From: Umbelopsis ramanniana AG
Taxonomy: Eukaryota > Mucoromycota > Umbelopsidomycetes > Umbelopsidales > Umbelopsidaceae
Length of the DNA: 64,000 nucleotides
Assembly: GCF_025399195.1 (NCBI RefSeq)
Contig: NW_026252112.1
Coordinates: 1-64,000 of the forward strand
Reading direction: 5' to 3'
Positions 34,950 through 45,153 of the stretch are shown piece after piece. The position numbers were made by a program, and so were the translations under genes. Every line of letters starts with the position of its first letter. Position 1 is the stretch's first letter. The notes beneath the pieces were generated by a model. It ran no database searches and was not told the origin of the DNA. It saw only the letters and a program-made list of their open reading frames with translations.

Positions 34950-36434
34950 CTAGAGCAAAAGAGCACTGATCATAACAATCATACTGGTGCCAACAAGAAC
35001 AGCCATAGGCACAGTTGTGGCGACTCCCGACGCTTGTGTTGAGTTGGAAACGTTTGAGCCAGTTGAGCCATTCGTGGACCCGTTGGCACTGTTGGGCCTG
35101 CCTACATATTCAACCCAGCTGTTGTTGGATGGGTTAAATAGGTAGGTACTGTCAGCTCCAACTTCGGTATTGGTATTTGTGTTGTTATATCCACTTCTCC
35201 TATATCGTAAAAGAATCAGTATTTGTAATTTGCAAAGTCGTTTGGCTAGGCGCAAAGACACACTTACAAAACAAGATATGAGCCACCAGTAGTATTCAGC
35301 AATGACAGCTGTCCACCAACGGTGCTAGGAGGTTGATTTGAGGCAATAGGGTCGACCAATGTCCAGGTGCTATTTCAAAAGATTAGTAAGAGGAGAAACA
35401 TCAAAGGAGGTAGTAGTGAGGAAGCTTTACCTGGGTGGAGTAAACATCCAAAAGTCTTGACTGATATTCTCGATATGCTCATCGGAAGAGTTGGAGGTAC
35501 AAGTCTGGCCACTAAAAACATAAAATGAGGAATTGTAAAATGCCACAGCAGGATCGCTGACGGTAGTGTAAGTCAGGTTTTTAGGGAACTGGGCCACCGT
35601 GGACCACTGGGAAGCGGTTGCGTCAAAGCTCCAAATATCTGCGTTACAATTCTTGGTGGCGTTCAAAGAAGTTGTGTTCTACAAAGTATAATAATATGGT
35701 CAATCAACACATGACAGGGTAAAGCCTAACCAAAAAGGAAGGGAAGTACTTGCATCATTGGCACCAATCTGTCCACCAAATAGGAATGCCTGCGTATCGG
35801 AAGGAGCTAGAACACCACCTTGAATGCTAGGAATAGAGCCTGAAGTACTTTGTGAGGCAGCCGGGGCGGTGAAATTCCAAGTAGACAAGTCAGCTAGCCA
35901 AGCGTCATTGGTAGGCGTTGCAGTAGTGGTGTTACTAGTGGATCCATCATCGTAACAAACGATTTCATTATTGACGCCAACACATTGAAAGTCCGGGTGA
36001 GCGGTGGAATTCAGCGACTGAATCGTTTGAGAAAAGGCGGCTGCTTGTGCAGTGGGAGCTTTTCCTGTCAATGGATCATTCCACACAGCAGAAACGGGGT
36101 CGAAGGTGACAATGTGGCCATTTTCACCGTTGACGGTGAATATATGGGTTCCATTACTATAGCAAAGAGCAGGCAAAGGAGATATGCCTTCTGATACAGT
36201 CAGAGGTGTCCAAGAAGGGTGGGTTTGGGGAGAGCTGGAGTTGGTGTCTGGTGGAGTCCAACTCGAAAAGGTGCTACTGACGCCTGGTTCAAGCTCAATC
36301 AAATAAGCAGTTCCGTTCACGGAAGCCAAGCATTGGTAATGACGATCGCCTGCTTGGTTATGATACACGTCTGACTGAGCAGCTACGGTAGCAGCCAGAG
36401 CAATAGCTTGGAGAGAAGTCGTTGAATATTTCAT
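34950..36434 (-). CDS. Secreted kelch-like protein, probably GPI-anchored
   Basis: There are about four exons. A signal peptide (MKYSTTSLQAIALAATVAAQS) starts at 36434. The body is Ser/Thr/Asn-rich with many N-x-S/T sequons. It contains kelch-like blades such as GGVLAPSDTQAFLFGGQIGAND, ADIWSFDATASQW and FYVFSGQTCTSNSSDEH. The C-terminus has a Ser/Gly/Asn linker (NGSTNGSTGSNVSNSTQ), then a hydrophobic tail (VPMAVLVGTSMIVMISALLL), the expected GPI-attachment layout. It is likely a cell-wall or plasma-membrane surface protein. Function is not deducible. The start was chosen at the ATG that directly begins the signal peptide; the frame is open further upstream. Confidence 0.78.
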
Positions 36435-38494
36435 CCTAGTGCAACCAAAAGAAGTTTGGAAAAACCATTTGGAGGAGATTGTTATTTTTATACAATCTCG
36501 GTGAAGCTCAGGGTCCACTTACACAAAACGACCCACGATACGATTTAATTTTTGATCACACTTCGCTGTATCACCTTTACACAACACTTCCTATAGCCAA
36601 TCATCGTCATTTTCATTTTTAACAAGCATGCAGGGACCGGTCCTTTAATCCAAACAACTTGGCGTTCCCTTATATCATATTTAATTACTACTGCAGCTCT
36701 TTTAATTCAATAATAATGGCTTTTGCTCCAAAGCTTTAGGCCGCCATTAAATGTGATACCGAGTGCGGACTGGAAGTTTTATTGGCATAAAATGCGAGGT
36801 TAGCCAGGTTGTAGAGCTTGTATCCAGAAGTATATCCGTATCTCTCTGGAGCTCAAAGCGGCATGATTTAATATAATAGGATATTACGGCGTAGGCAATT
36901 GATATTGGGTGACGAGCGGATCTTAGAAAATACACCTTGTTGGGAAAAAAGCATTCTCCTAGCAAAATCCACATCGATGTTATATCGTTATGCAAGGTGC
37001 CAAAGCTGATGTTGCTAGTCGCGAGCTCACTATCGGTGGCCGTAATGCATACAGCTTTGGGTGGGCCACCATGGTGGTTGGTTGGTAGGCATTTTACATC
37101 TTGCTGGATACGAGTAACCAGTGATCATGTAGATGTCTGTGTCTGCTCATTTTCTACGTACGCTTTATCTTTTTGCCTTCTCAGCGGACATAGTCTCAAA
37201 TGTAACAGTACACAGCCGGAGGCTTCCGTTAAGATGGATGAATTCAAGTCTCATATCATGTGATGTGCCATATTGGGGTTTGTTATTGATTGGTTCCTGA
37301 AGTGCGAGCCGACTTCAAAGGCTGTTGCTCATGCAGTTAACGAAACGAGCGGAAAAAGCCCATGTTGCGGAAAGCATCGTAGTTAGAACGACAAACTTTT
37401 TACGTGTGAATCGAGCTATTCAACCTGCAAGTAAAAAGGATGTGACATTATTTCGAAGGATGCAATTCTGGTCATTTCGAAAGTCGAAGGATACCAAAGT
37501 CGGAGTGGTGCAAAAGTCGACTCGCCTGACAGCGCAGACCTCTATTCTGTCAGTGACGATTCCAATTCATATATCAGGCAATACATTGGAACAAATACGA
37601 CCGTTTCTGCCATCCCGATGGCAGATCAACTGCCTGCTATTACTCTCCTTGCTCTTCTTGCTGCTGCTCCTGGCTATTGTTCAGCAAGTCGGTCGGACAC
37701 TACGGCTAGCGGAGATTATTCTCCTCGGTATAAACGACCTTGTTCGATGTGTCTTCAGCTTGGCTAATAGGATCGTCGGCATTCGATAGCCCACCCTGGT
37801 GAGCATCCGCTAATTTAATGACACGCCGCCTGCCCACATAGAGCTGATCGCCACTCTGCGGCTTACTTGATGAAACTTCTTGTCCTACATGCATTTTCAT
37901 TGATTATCATGTATCTGGTAGATCTCTACAGCTATAGGAATCCCTTAATTTAAAAGTGTAAAATGAGTTGAATTAATGGTTCAAATTAGGTGACGGCTGA
38001 AAAGCTGAGCAAGTAGCTCACGCTCTGTATCAATCAAATTGTATTTAGCTTGTACCATAGCCAAACACTATTTAACTAGTAAACGAAAACGGTGCCACTC
38101 ACAAAACAATTGTTAAAGAACAGCATATGCACTTTATTTTTCAAACAGTTTTATGTTAATTTGGCGGAGGTTGCAGACCGAGCGCTATAACTTCATCATA
38201 CAAGTCGTGGATCCTGGGGTTGTGTTCACGTCTTCTGAGTTGATTTTGAAAATGCAATACAAAATAATTGAATCTTTGATTACCTTTAAGCTCTACCATC
38301 TCTCAAGCACTAGCGAGCAGCAGATGAAGAGCGAGAGAGTGTGACTAATCCTAGGATACACGACTCATATGATGAAGTTATAGCGTTTGGTCTGCGACTA
38401 CCGCCAAATTAACCCGTAGGCGCAGTCACGTGCACTGAGTTGCGACCGTTTTGACAGTAGAAGCGTTGGTCATGGCGACAAGAACACTTTTGCA
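36435..38494. other. Long stretch without a confident gene
   Basis: This 2.06 kb region holds fragments that look partly coding on the plus strand. One is an exon-like piece at about 36963-37085 behind a TCTCCTAG acceptor, encoding VMQGAKADVASRELTIGG-like sequence and a hydrophobic end. Another is a piece after a strong CTTTTTGCCTTCTCAG acceptor at 37184. A third is an open stretch near 37430-37790. They do not join into a model I trust. They could be a decayed gene or an unrecognised lineage-specific one. The rest looks like ordinary intergenic DNA. Confidence 0.4.
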
Positions 38495-38990
38495 ATGTCC
38501 CTCCCAACTCTTACTCGCTTGTGCTCACGACCACTACTCGCCAATAGCTCTAGATCCTTTGCGCCACTTCGATCTTCTCGCTTCTATTCCTCCGAGAGCG
38601 AGTCAGCATCGTTGTCTGAAGGCGAAAAGCATATTTTCGACAAGCTGACAAAGGAACTATCACCTGCACGTCTCCGAGTTGTCGATGTTTCTGGTAATAT
38701 ATTCAGATCCTAAGTGTGCTTAAATGCAGCCTGAACTCATTTCCTTTTGTTGTGCAGGTGGCTGTGGATCCATGTACGCCATCGACATTGCCAGCGAGCA
38801 ATTCAAGGGCCTCTCCATTGTCAAGCAACATAGAAAGATCAACGAAATCTTGAAGGAAGAGATTAAGGGGATGCACGGTTTGCAGGTATAGTAGACATAG
38901 CTCGAGTCATCTTTTCCAGGGTGCTTACATCTTTGCTGATTTATGTGGATGTTTGGATTTTCTTTACAGCTCAAGACGGCCAGCAATTAA
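38495..38990 (+). CDS. BOLA3: BOLA3-type mitochondrial BolA protein
   Basis: There are three exons (38495-38693, 38758-38885 and 38970-38990), giving 115 residues. The first about 35 residues are Arg/Ser-rich with RFYSS, typical of mitochondrial import. The BolA fold follows: [39 protein letters not shown], then [20 protein letters not shown] and [11 protein letters not shown]. The GGCGSMY stretch, with its Cys, and the H in VKQHRKIN distinguish BOLA3 from BOLA1. BOLA3 works with NFU1/GLRX5 in delivering [4Fe-4S] clusters to lipoyl synthase. A different-frame ATG lies 23 bases upstream and would open a 58-codon frame overlapping the start, which may or may not be in the mRNA. Confidence 0.93.
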
Positions 38991-39080
38991 AAAAAATAAT
39001 CAGGGACGCTTGTCTCCTCTTTTCTTTATTTAAAACATGCGGATACTGTACAGTGCAAGACCATGACCATGCAACGCCAA

Positions 39081-39773
39081 TTATTTTGCTCTCAGTTCCT
39101 GAAACTGTGATTGTAGCTGCATAATCTGTTATAGATGCATCCCCCTTGTGTTAGTACAGTGTCTCCATTATGAACATAGACTGCGTATTTATAAAACAAA
39201 AAAAAGTTACCTCTGTTCTCTTCTTTTCTGACTTTTGGGTCAAGTCTTGGAGCTGTGCTTCAACGCGTTTTCTATTGGTGTAAAGCAAGTTAGTTAGGCT
39301 AAAGTATGAAATATAAATGTAAACGACTTATGGTCAACTTACATTTCAGCATTGATTAGATCTAGACGGTTCTTCACGTTTGCAAAGGCTTCGGTTCTTT
39401 CTTGCTTGACGAGCACAGGTCCAACTAGCTTGTAGATACTAGAACTACTGTCCAACAGGTCGAATTCCTTATTAAAGAGAAACAAACGAGCAATGACGTT
39501 AGTAAGGCTTAGCATTTCGGTCCGATTACTCTTTTTCTGCATACCTTCTTGACAAGCTCATTCTCTTGGCGTTGCGAATCCAATTGTTGGCGAGATTCAA
39601 CTGCCTTTGTAAGATCTACAGATTGGGCAAGTTCATCATGTCAGGCGTAAATCAGGGCATAATGCTAATTAAGTAAGTCAGTCCTTCCCAAGCAGTAATA
39701 CAATACCTTTCTGAAGCTTTTGGAAAGCTCTACTCTCGGCTTCAAGTTTAGCCTCGATGACCTGAGCAGACAT
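39081..39773 (-). CDS. YKE2: Prefoldin subunit 6
   Basis: There are about five short exons. The protein starts MSAQVIEAKLEAESRAFQKL and has LTKAVESRQQLDSQRQENEL. The central block EFDLLDSSSSIYKLVGPVLV is followed by KQERTEAFANVKNRLDLI. It ends with KRVEAQLQDLTQKSEKKRTE and IMQLQSQFQELRAK. This is the beta-type prefoldin pattern of two coiled-coil helices flanking a beta hairpin. Prefoldin delivers unfolded actin and tubulin to the CCT chaperonin in the cytosol. The gene ends 91 bases from the BOLA3 stop (convergent) and starts 119 bases from the CMD-family gene (divergent). Confidence 0.9.
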
Positions 39774-39892
39774 GTCACGGATTCAAATAAGAAATGGCTC
39801 GGCCGGGTAGATCGCAAAACCAAAAGTATAAAAGCGGAGTCACAAGCCACTACCGTCCTGCCATTTCCCTACCCACCAAAAGACAAGACAAT

Positions 39893-40818
39893 ATGAATCA
39901 AGACACATTACCACCGAATCTCAAGAATCAACTATTTGACATTGGCAATGGGGTTTTCAGCACCTCATTGGTTCCCATTCTAATTGTAATTTCACACTAC
40001 TTCCCTCCGCTTACCCTCCAATAGAACGATATGGTTACTTACTCCGTGAGATTTTCTGTAGATAACAGCGCTTGCAAGTGCCAATAGACCGAGTAAAATA
40101 ACCAACGTCGCCAGAGAGCATCTGGAAACATTAGAAACCCAAGAAGATAAAAAGAAATGGGTGATGATGGCACAAAATGCTCTGATAAAGGCAGCATTTT
40201 TATGCGGAATGCCGAGGGTGAATACAATTTCCACGTTGATTGTTTTCAAGCTGTGGCGATTAAATTTAAAAAAAAAATTATATGAGTAGGTTATCAATGC
40301 CATGCAGAGCTTGATGCAGGGTGTGGACGAAGAAACAAAATCAAGTCTGCCAAAATCTCCTAGTGACGCAGGCACCCATTTGCAAGAACGTGGAGAAACC
40401 ATGTTCAACAAGGTGTATGGCAAAGTGAGCGACCGGGTTAAGAACAATATTGGAGGCTCAAGCCCTGACCTGATGGCGATAATTTTGGAGGACGTATACG
40501 GACGGGTTCTATCCGATGTGACACTGTTAGACGAAGTTGAAACCGAGCTACTCACCATCGTTGTCTTAGTGCCACTTCAAGTACCTGCTCAGGTGAGTAA
40601 GCGGGGGGCGAAAGCGGAAGCGTGGTGGATAGAATACATGGAAAAATGACAACGGCCATGTGCGGTCCATGATTGGCTTATTTTAACTAACTCGATACTT
40701 TTAATTTTAGCTTAAAGGCCACTTGCATGGAGCGAAAAACGTTGGAGCTACCGAGGAGCAGGTAAAAGCAGCCGAAGCCATTGGTCGGTTGGTGACGAAC
40801 GACGACGATTCCAGTTGA
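39893..40818 (+). CDS. Carboxymuconolactone decarboxylase (AhpD)-family protein
   Basis: There are four exons (39893-39985, 40062-40217, 40290-40592 and 40711-40818), 219 residues. Every junction restores the frame. The N-terminal half is helical (KITNVAREHLETLETQEDKK, then AQNALIKAAFLCGMPRVINA). The C-terminal half has the CMD signature LDEVETELLTIVVLVPLQVP and HLHGAKNVGATEEQVKAA. The AhpD redox C-x-x-C is absent, so peroxidase-reductase activity of the AhpD type is unlikely; CMD-like chemistry or another role is possible. Such proteins are widespread in fungi but largely uncharacterised. The first splice (a GTAATT donor) is the least certain junction. Confidence 0.82.
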
Positions 40819-40981
40819 CTTTTTCAGCACAAGCTTTTTCCTAGACTATAGACTTCATGGCATTAAACATTAGCTCGAGCAGATATTATTTCAAAGGATG
40901 GCCAATAAATTTCTTTAATTTCATGTTCAAGAGTATCTAAAGCACCAATTCTCTTTAAACACAAGGTTTAGCTACACCCCT

Positions 40982-42743
40982 TCATGTTGATGTGGCAGGA
41001 GCCTGAGTGGCCGGTTGATTGTTAGCATCTCTATTGAATGTTTCTTCATGCTTTGTAAAGATAAAATTCTTTAGGCGCTTCTTCGCTTCTTCGGGTTCAT
41101 TAAAGTCAAGTCTGGAGAAAGAAAACTATGTGTGAGTATGACGTTACAATGGCCGAATGGGCAAGGAGGTTTCTGTACATACTTGTCGGCGATCTGTAAA
41201 CAAAAATCATCGTTCTTCGTATCGAAGAACCGTGGTCTCCATTCTACCCCTTCATCCTCTCTAATCTTAGCATTATGTCTTTGAGCATCCTCAACAGCTG
41301 TCTTAGCATCCGTAGCAGCATCCATGTCGCGCTTGCGAATGGCGTCTGTGAGTGCCGACCATTGGCGTTGAGATTCGTTGTGCTCTTGTTCTGACTCTGG
41401 TGCAACGGTTTTTGGGAATATTTTTGATTCTTTGACATCAAATAGGGTATTTTTGCTTGAAGCCTTGTTCATCTTTATGTAGATTTCATTGGACCATTGA
41501 CCACTGATCTCGAAAAGAACCTCGCCTGTCGATTCTCGTTTAATTTTGCCAACCACCGTATTCCATTGTCCTGAGAAAAAACCCTGTGGGAGAAAGGTAT
41601 GGGTTTCTGATGCATAAAGTTCTGGTGAGGGAAAGGGAGTAGCGCTGACTTACCTTGGTTTTGAACTCTAAATCGCAAATCAAATCGCTACTTATACAAC
41701 GAACAGAAGATGTATCGCCCAATTCCAGCGTCATGGTACCAAATACTGATTTTAGGCGTGGTGGGGTCAGAGGGGCCAACATATGGTAACACCAGAGAAA
41801 ACCAAGTTGCACTTACATATTCCACGAGCGTACATGTTGGGCATAACAATATCGTATCTCTCATTATGTCTTTTTGTGAATATGATATGAGACGAGCCTT
41901 GCATCAAGGTAGCGGCGCTATTGCCCAGAAATTTGCTCTTGGGGCGGATATCACCGGAGATGATAATGCCGTTGTCTGGACTGGCATAATAATAAGCTGA
42001 GATTGGCGGGTGGTGCGACACTTGTTCAGCAACATAATAGCCTTCTGTATTATCTGCATAGTTGTATTGGCATCGATAAAATTCGCCCAAAACCGGATTG
42101 TATGGTTTTTTCACACCCTGAGAATCAGAGGAAAATTAAATGGTTGGCGCGTGCCATTCTATAGCAAAAAGGCAAAGGTCTGTCATAGCCCACTCAATTA
42201 CCTTTGGTTTGATATGCCAACCCGACAAATAGTATCGAACAACGTCAATAAACCGTTGCACCTGGTCGTCTTGTTTACTGGCCCTGTGAGAAAACATCGG
42301 AGTCAGTACATTCGGGTTATCCGTAAAGATGGCGAGCAGAACGAGTCCCATAATATGTATACAAACAACGGACGTCTGTATCGACTGCCAAGGGGATTGG
42401 TAAAAGAGAGGATCAAGGTCCTCTGGGTCTGCTTATTTCAACTTACTCTAGTAGATAATCTGGGTGAGAGAAAAAATCGGTGATCCTTTCCAGCATACTG
42501 CGAGGTTCAAGGACGAAAGTTGGCAGAGTAACTCGATGCTAGTTGAGAAGAGGTTATGGTCAACGGTTGTTCAGTGGAAAAAGGTATGGATCCGAAGCAA
42601 TGTAATAGGAATCGTCCGTTGGACTCGCTTACCAAGTCCATTCCTTTGCGGAGCTGAGACGCCAAACTCAACAGAATGCTACGGGAGCCTTCTTCGAGAA
42701 CTTCAGTACAATCAGGATCGCCGGCTGCTTCGTTTTTAGACAT
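40982..42743 (-). CDS. Oxysterol-binding protein homologue (OSH/ORP)
   Basis: There are about seven exons. The protein starts MSKNEAAGDPDCTEVLEEGS and contains SILLSLASQLRKGMDL, the N-terminal lid region. The ORD core carries KPYNPVLGEFYRCQY and the family fingerprint EQVSHHPPISAYY. Later blocks are DIVMPNMYARGI, the ISGQWSNEIYIK segment and EGVEWRPRFFDTKND. The C-terminus LDFNEPEEAKKRLKNFIF ends in a Thr/Pro/Ala-rich tail. There is no PH domain or FFAT motif in view, so this is a short, Osh4/Kes1-like lipid exchanger. It is expected to move sterols or PI4P between Golgi and ER membranes. Confidence 0.88.
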
Positions 42744-43624
42744 TTTGGGTCTTGGCAAAGGGAAAAAAAAGTCAAAGCTCAGGTTAGTTCAGCTGCTTGG
42801 TGACTTTGATGACGCAATGAATCACGAAACCTACGGTCCAAAATGGGCCAAACGTTTAGCTCACCATCACGATATTAAGAGACAAGCGTAAGCATGTTAT
42901 TAAATTGATGGCTTATTTTTTCATAAGATACTTTTGGCTTTACAGCTGAATCACCTCCTCCACCTCTGTATTAGTTTGGGCTCAGAACGGAATAATTTCT
43001 GCTTTAACTGTCAGATTTTCCGTTCCTACACGTTCGCTACGGAGATCAAATCTGCTAGGACTTTGGCTTCCCACTTCTTTTCCTTGGTTTTTCCGAGTGG
43101 ACTTGCAGGTAAAATATGTTTTATTATTTGCTGTAAATTCTACTATGAAATGACTTGACAGGGTTAGAAATTTGTTGGTGGTCAGAATTGGATGTCGAAA
43201 GGTTTTTGTTTAAAAGGTCTATGAAGGACTAGCGAATTAGTCAATAACTTTAAAAAAGAAGCTTTGAAGACACCGAAATGTCTCGGTACGCTGCTTATGA
43301 CAATCAAATCAATAATAAGCAGTCATAATGAAGGGCTATAGGTTGTAAGTAACAAGGATTCCGGCGGTTAAGCTTTGGGAGAACCGAGCGCGAGCAGTCT
43401 CACCCGGAGGAGGGTCAAATCTTATTACTCCAACAAAGATCGACTTTCCCTGCTTAATGCTGGTAATGTTAACTAGTGTCATGTGATAACTTTTCCGTAC
43501 AGGAACGCTGGATAACCTTCATCAGGATGGCTTTCCGAACCAATACCTCTATATAAACCTCCGGAAAATCACTCGAATCCATTATTGATTTATCAAAACT
43601 ACCTCTCTCTCACTCTCATCCAAA
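42744..43624. other. Intergenic spacer
   Basis: This 880-base spacer lies between the OSBP homologue and the reductoisomerase-fold gene. A short plus-strand frame at 42818-42892 (24 codons, starting MNHETYGPKW) ends at a GTAAGC-like site. I could not extend it by splicing into anything convincing. The last 60 bases before 43625 are CT-rich (ACCTCTCTCTCACTCTCATCC), a typical leader of a highly expressed fungal gene. Confidence 0.45.
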
Positions 43625-44760
43625 ATGCCCAAGTTCTTCTACGATTCTGACGCTGATCTCTCTGCTATCCGCAACAAGAAGGTTGCTTTCGTTGGTTATG
43701 GTAACCAAGGTATGTGATGATGCGGCTAGTTATCAAACCAAATTGTAATGCAGTTCACTTATCTATTTCGAATGGTATATAGGATGCGCTCAAGCTCTTA
43801 ACCTTCGTGATTCTGGTTTCGACAACATTGTTGTTGGTAACATCGATGATGAATACAAGCCCCGTGCTATTGCCGATGGTTTCCGCACTGTTTCCATTAG
43901 CGAGGCCGTTTCCGAGGCTGAAGTCATCTTCCTTCTCATTCCTGATGAAGATCAACAACAAGTCTGGAAGGATCAGATCCGCGACCATTTGCTTCCCAAC
44001 GCCACTTTGGTTGTCGCTTCTGGTTATGCTGTTGCCTTCGACCTTTTGGAACTTCCTGAAACCTTGGACGTTGTCATGGTTGCCCCTAGAATGATCGGTG
44101 CTGGTGTCCGTGATCGTTATGTCGCCAAGGAGCCCTATCCCTGCTTCGTCTCTGTCGAGAGAAACCCCAGCGGTAAGGCTCTCCAGACTGCCATCGATCT
44201 TGCATGCGCCATTGGTGCCACCCGTGGTCGCGGTGCTGTCGAGTCCTCTTGCCTTGAGGAGGCCGGTATCGATCTTTTCGCTGAACAAGCTCTTTGGCCT
44301 GCTATCAACACGTAAGTAGCAAAAAAATCTGTGGGAATTTATTTGTGTAAACCATTGGCGTCTAACCCAACAAATTATCAAAAATAGCTGTTTCCTTCAA
44401 GCTTTCCAGGTGTTGAAGGGTGCTGGTTTCTCTGATGAGGCCATCTTGTTCGATATGTACCTTTCCAAGGAGCCTTCAGAAGTTTTCGAGCGTGCTTCCA
44501 ACGTTGGCTTCTTCAAGCAACTCAAGTTCCACTCCAAAACATCACAGTTCGGTCAACTCCGCGGAACCAAGAACAGCGACGGCACTGCCTTGAAGGCACA
44601 GTTTGAGAAGGTTTTGCACAAGGATATCTTGTCTGGCGAGTTCGCAAAATACTGGTCCAACTCTCTTGCTGGCGGTGCTACTGAGCTTGAGCAATTGTGG
44701 AAGGATGTTGAGCAGGAGCCTATTCAAATCGCTGAGAACAACCTTGGACTTCAGAAGTAA
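43625..44760 (+). CDS. Divergent ketol-acid reductoisomerase-fold dehydrogenase
   Basis: There are three exons (43625-43709, 43783-44311 and 44388-44760), 328 residues. The N-terminal Rossmann motif GYGNQG (24-29) sits in VAFVGYGNQGCAQALNLRDSG, close to KARI. The following strand IVVGNIDDEY carries acidic residues, which suggests NAD rather than NADP (inference). The C-terminal helical domain follows KARI order, including EEAGIDLFAEQ with Asp192 and Glu196. Other KARI active-site positions differ. The usual His is Ser108 (VVASGYAV), the usual Lys is Arg131 (VAPRMIGAG), and the two C-terminal Glu are Asp227 and Ser231. It may therefore not catalyse the valine/isoleucine step. Codon use is strongly biased to C/T-ending codons, suggesting high expression. 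Confidence 0.82.
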
Positions 44761-44936
44761 ATTTTTCTATACACACTATTTTTCCGACGCTTTCACACCA
44801 TCACAACAGGAGCATCTTACACTCATACAGCAAATAAACATTGGTTCGTTTTTTTTTTAATGACAAAGTATTCCGGATATTGGGTGGCAGTTGTGAGAAA
44901 GGAATTAAAGTTTGTATGTGGGGTAAGTCAATGGCG

Positions 44937-45051
44937 GGAGCGGCTACAGCTAAAGGCTACAGCTTAAGGCGGCTAAAGGCTAAGGCTCAGGCGGCTAAGG
45001 CTCAGGCTCAGGCGGCTAATAAAGCTCAGGCGGAGCAAAGGCGGCTATAGC
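44937..45051 (+). repeat. Degenerate GGCTAAGGCTCAGGC minisatellite
   Basis: The stretch is built from variants of GGCTAAGGCTCAGGC and GGCGGCTAAAGGCT. In one plus-strand frame it encodes an Ala/Lys/Gln-rich peptide (AKAQAAKAQAQAANKAQAEQ). It ends at GGCGGCTATAG. The repeat lies between two same-strand genes and has no conserved protein similarity. Confidence 0.7.
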
Positions 45052-45094
45052 AAATAAATGATATCGGCTATGGCTTGCCTTGCCATATATTGAA

Positions 45095-45126
45095 ATACCG
45101 CTAGTGGGTAATACCGCCAGTGGGTA
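45095..45126 (+). repeat. 16-base tandem duplication
   Basis: ATACCGCTAGTGGGTA (45095-45110) is followed directly by ATACCGCCAGTGGGTA (45111-45126), with one mismatch. It ends 27 bases before the KXD1 start codon, so it lies in the promoter or leader. Confidence 0.75.
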
Positions 45127-45153
45127 AGTTCTGCAGACGCCGTTGCTTTTGAC

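Larger units (their letters stand above)
44761..45153. other. Spacer with short tandem repeats
   Basis: This spacer of about 390 bases holds the 3' flank of the reductoisomerase-fold gene, a degenerate GGCTAAGGCTCAGGC-type minisatellite and a 16-base tandem duplication just before KXD1. No separate gene is supported. Confidence 0.5.

Noticed and set aside
37325-37789. Plus-strand frame with a hydrophobic run that looks like a membrane protein
   Set aside because: A second overlapping frame is equally open and the Leu run comes from a CT-rich stretch. Not supported as a gene in this frame.
38472-38648. Overlapping frame starting 23 bases before the BOLA3 ATG
   Set aside because: No protein similarity. 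It may be an upstream ATG in the leader, but the transcription start is unknown.
42818-42892. Short plus-strand frame starting MNHETYGPKW
   Set aside because: Only 24 codons; attempted splices at its GTAAGC end lead to early stops, and no family is recognised.
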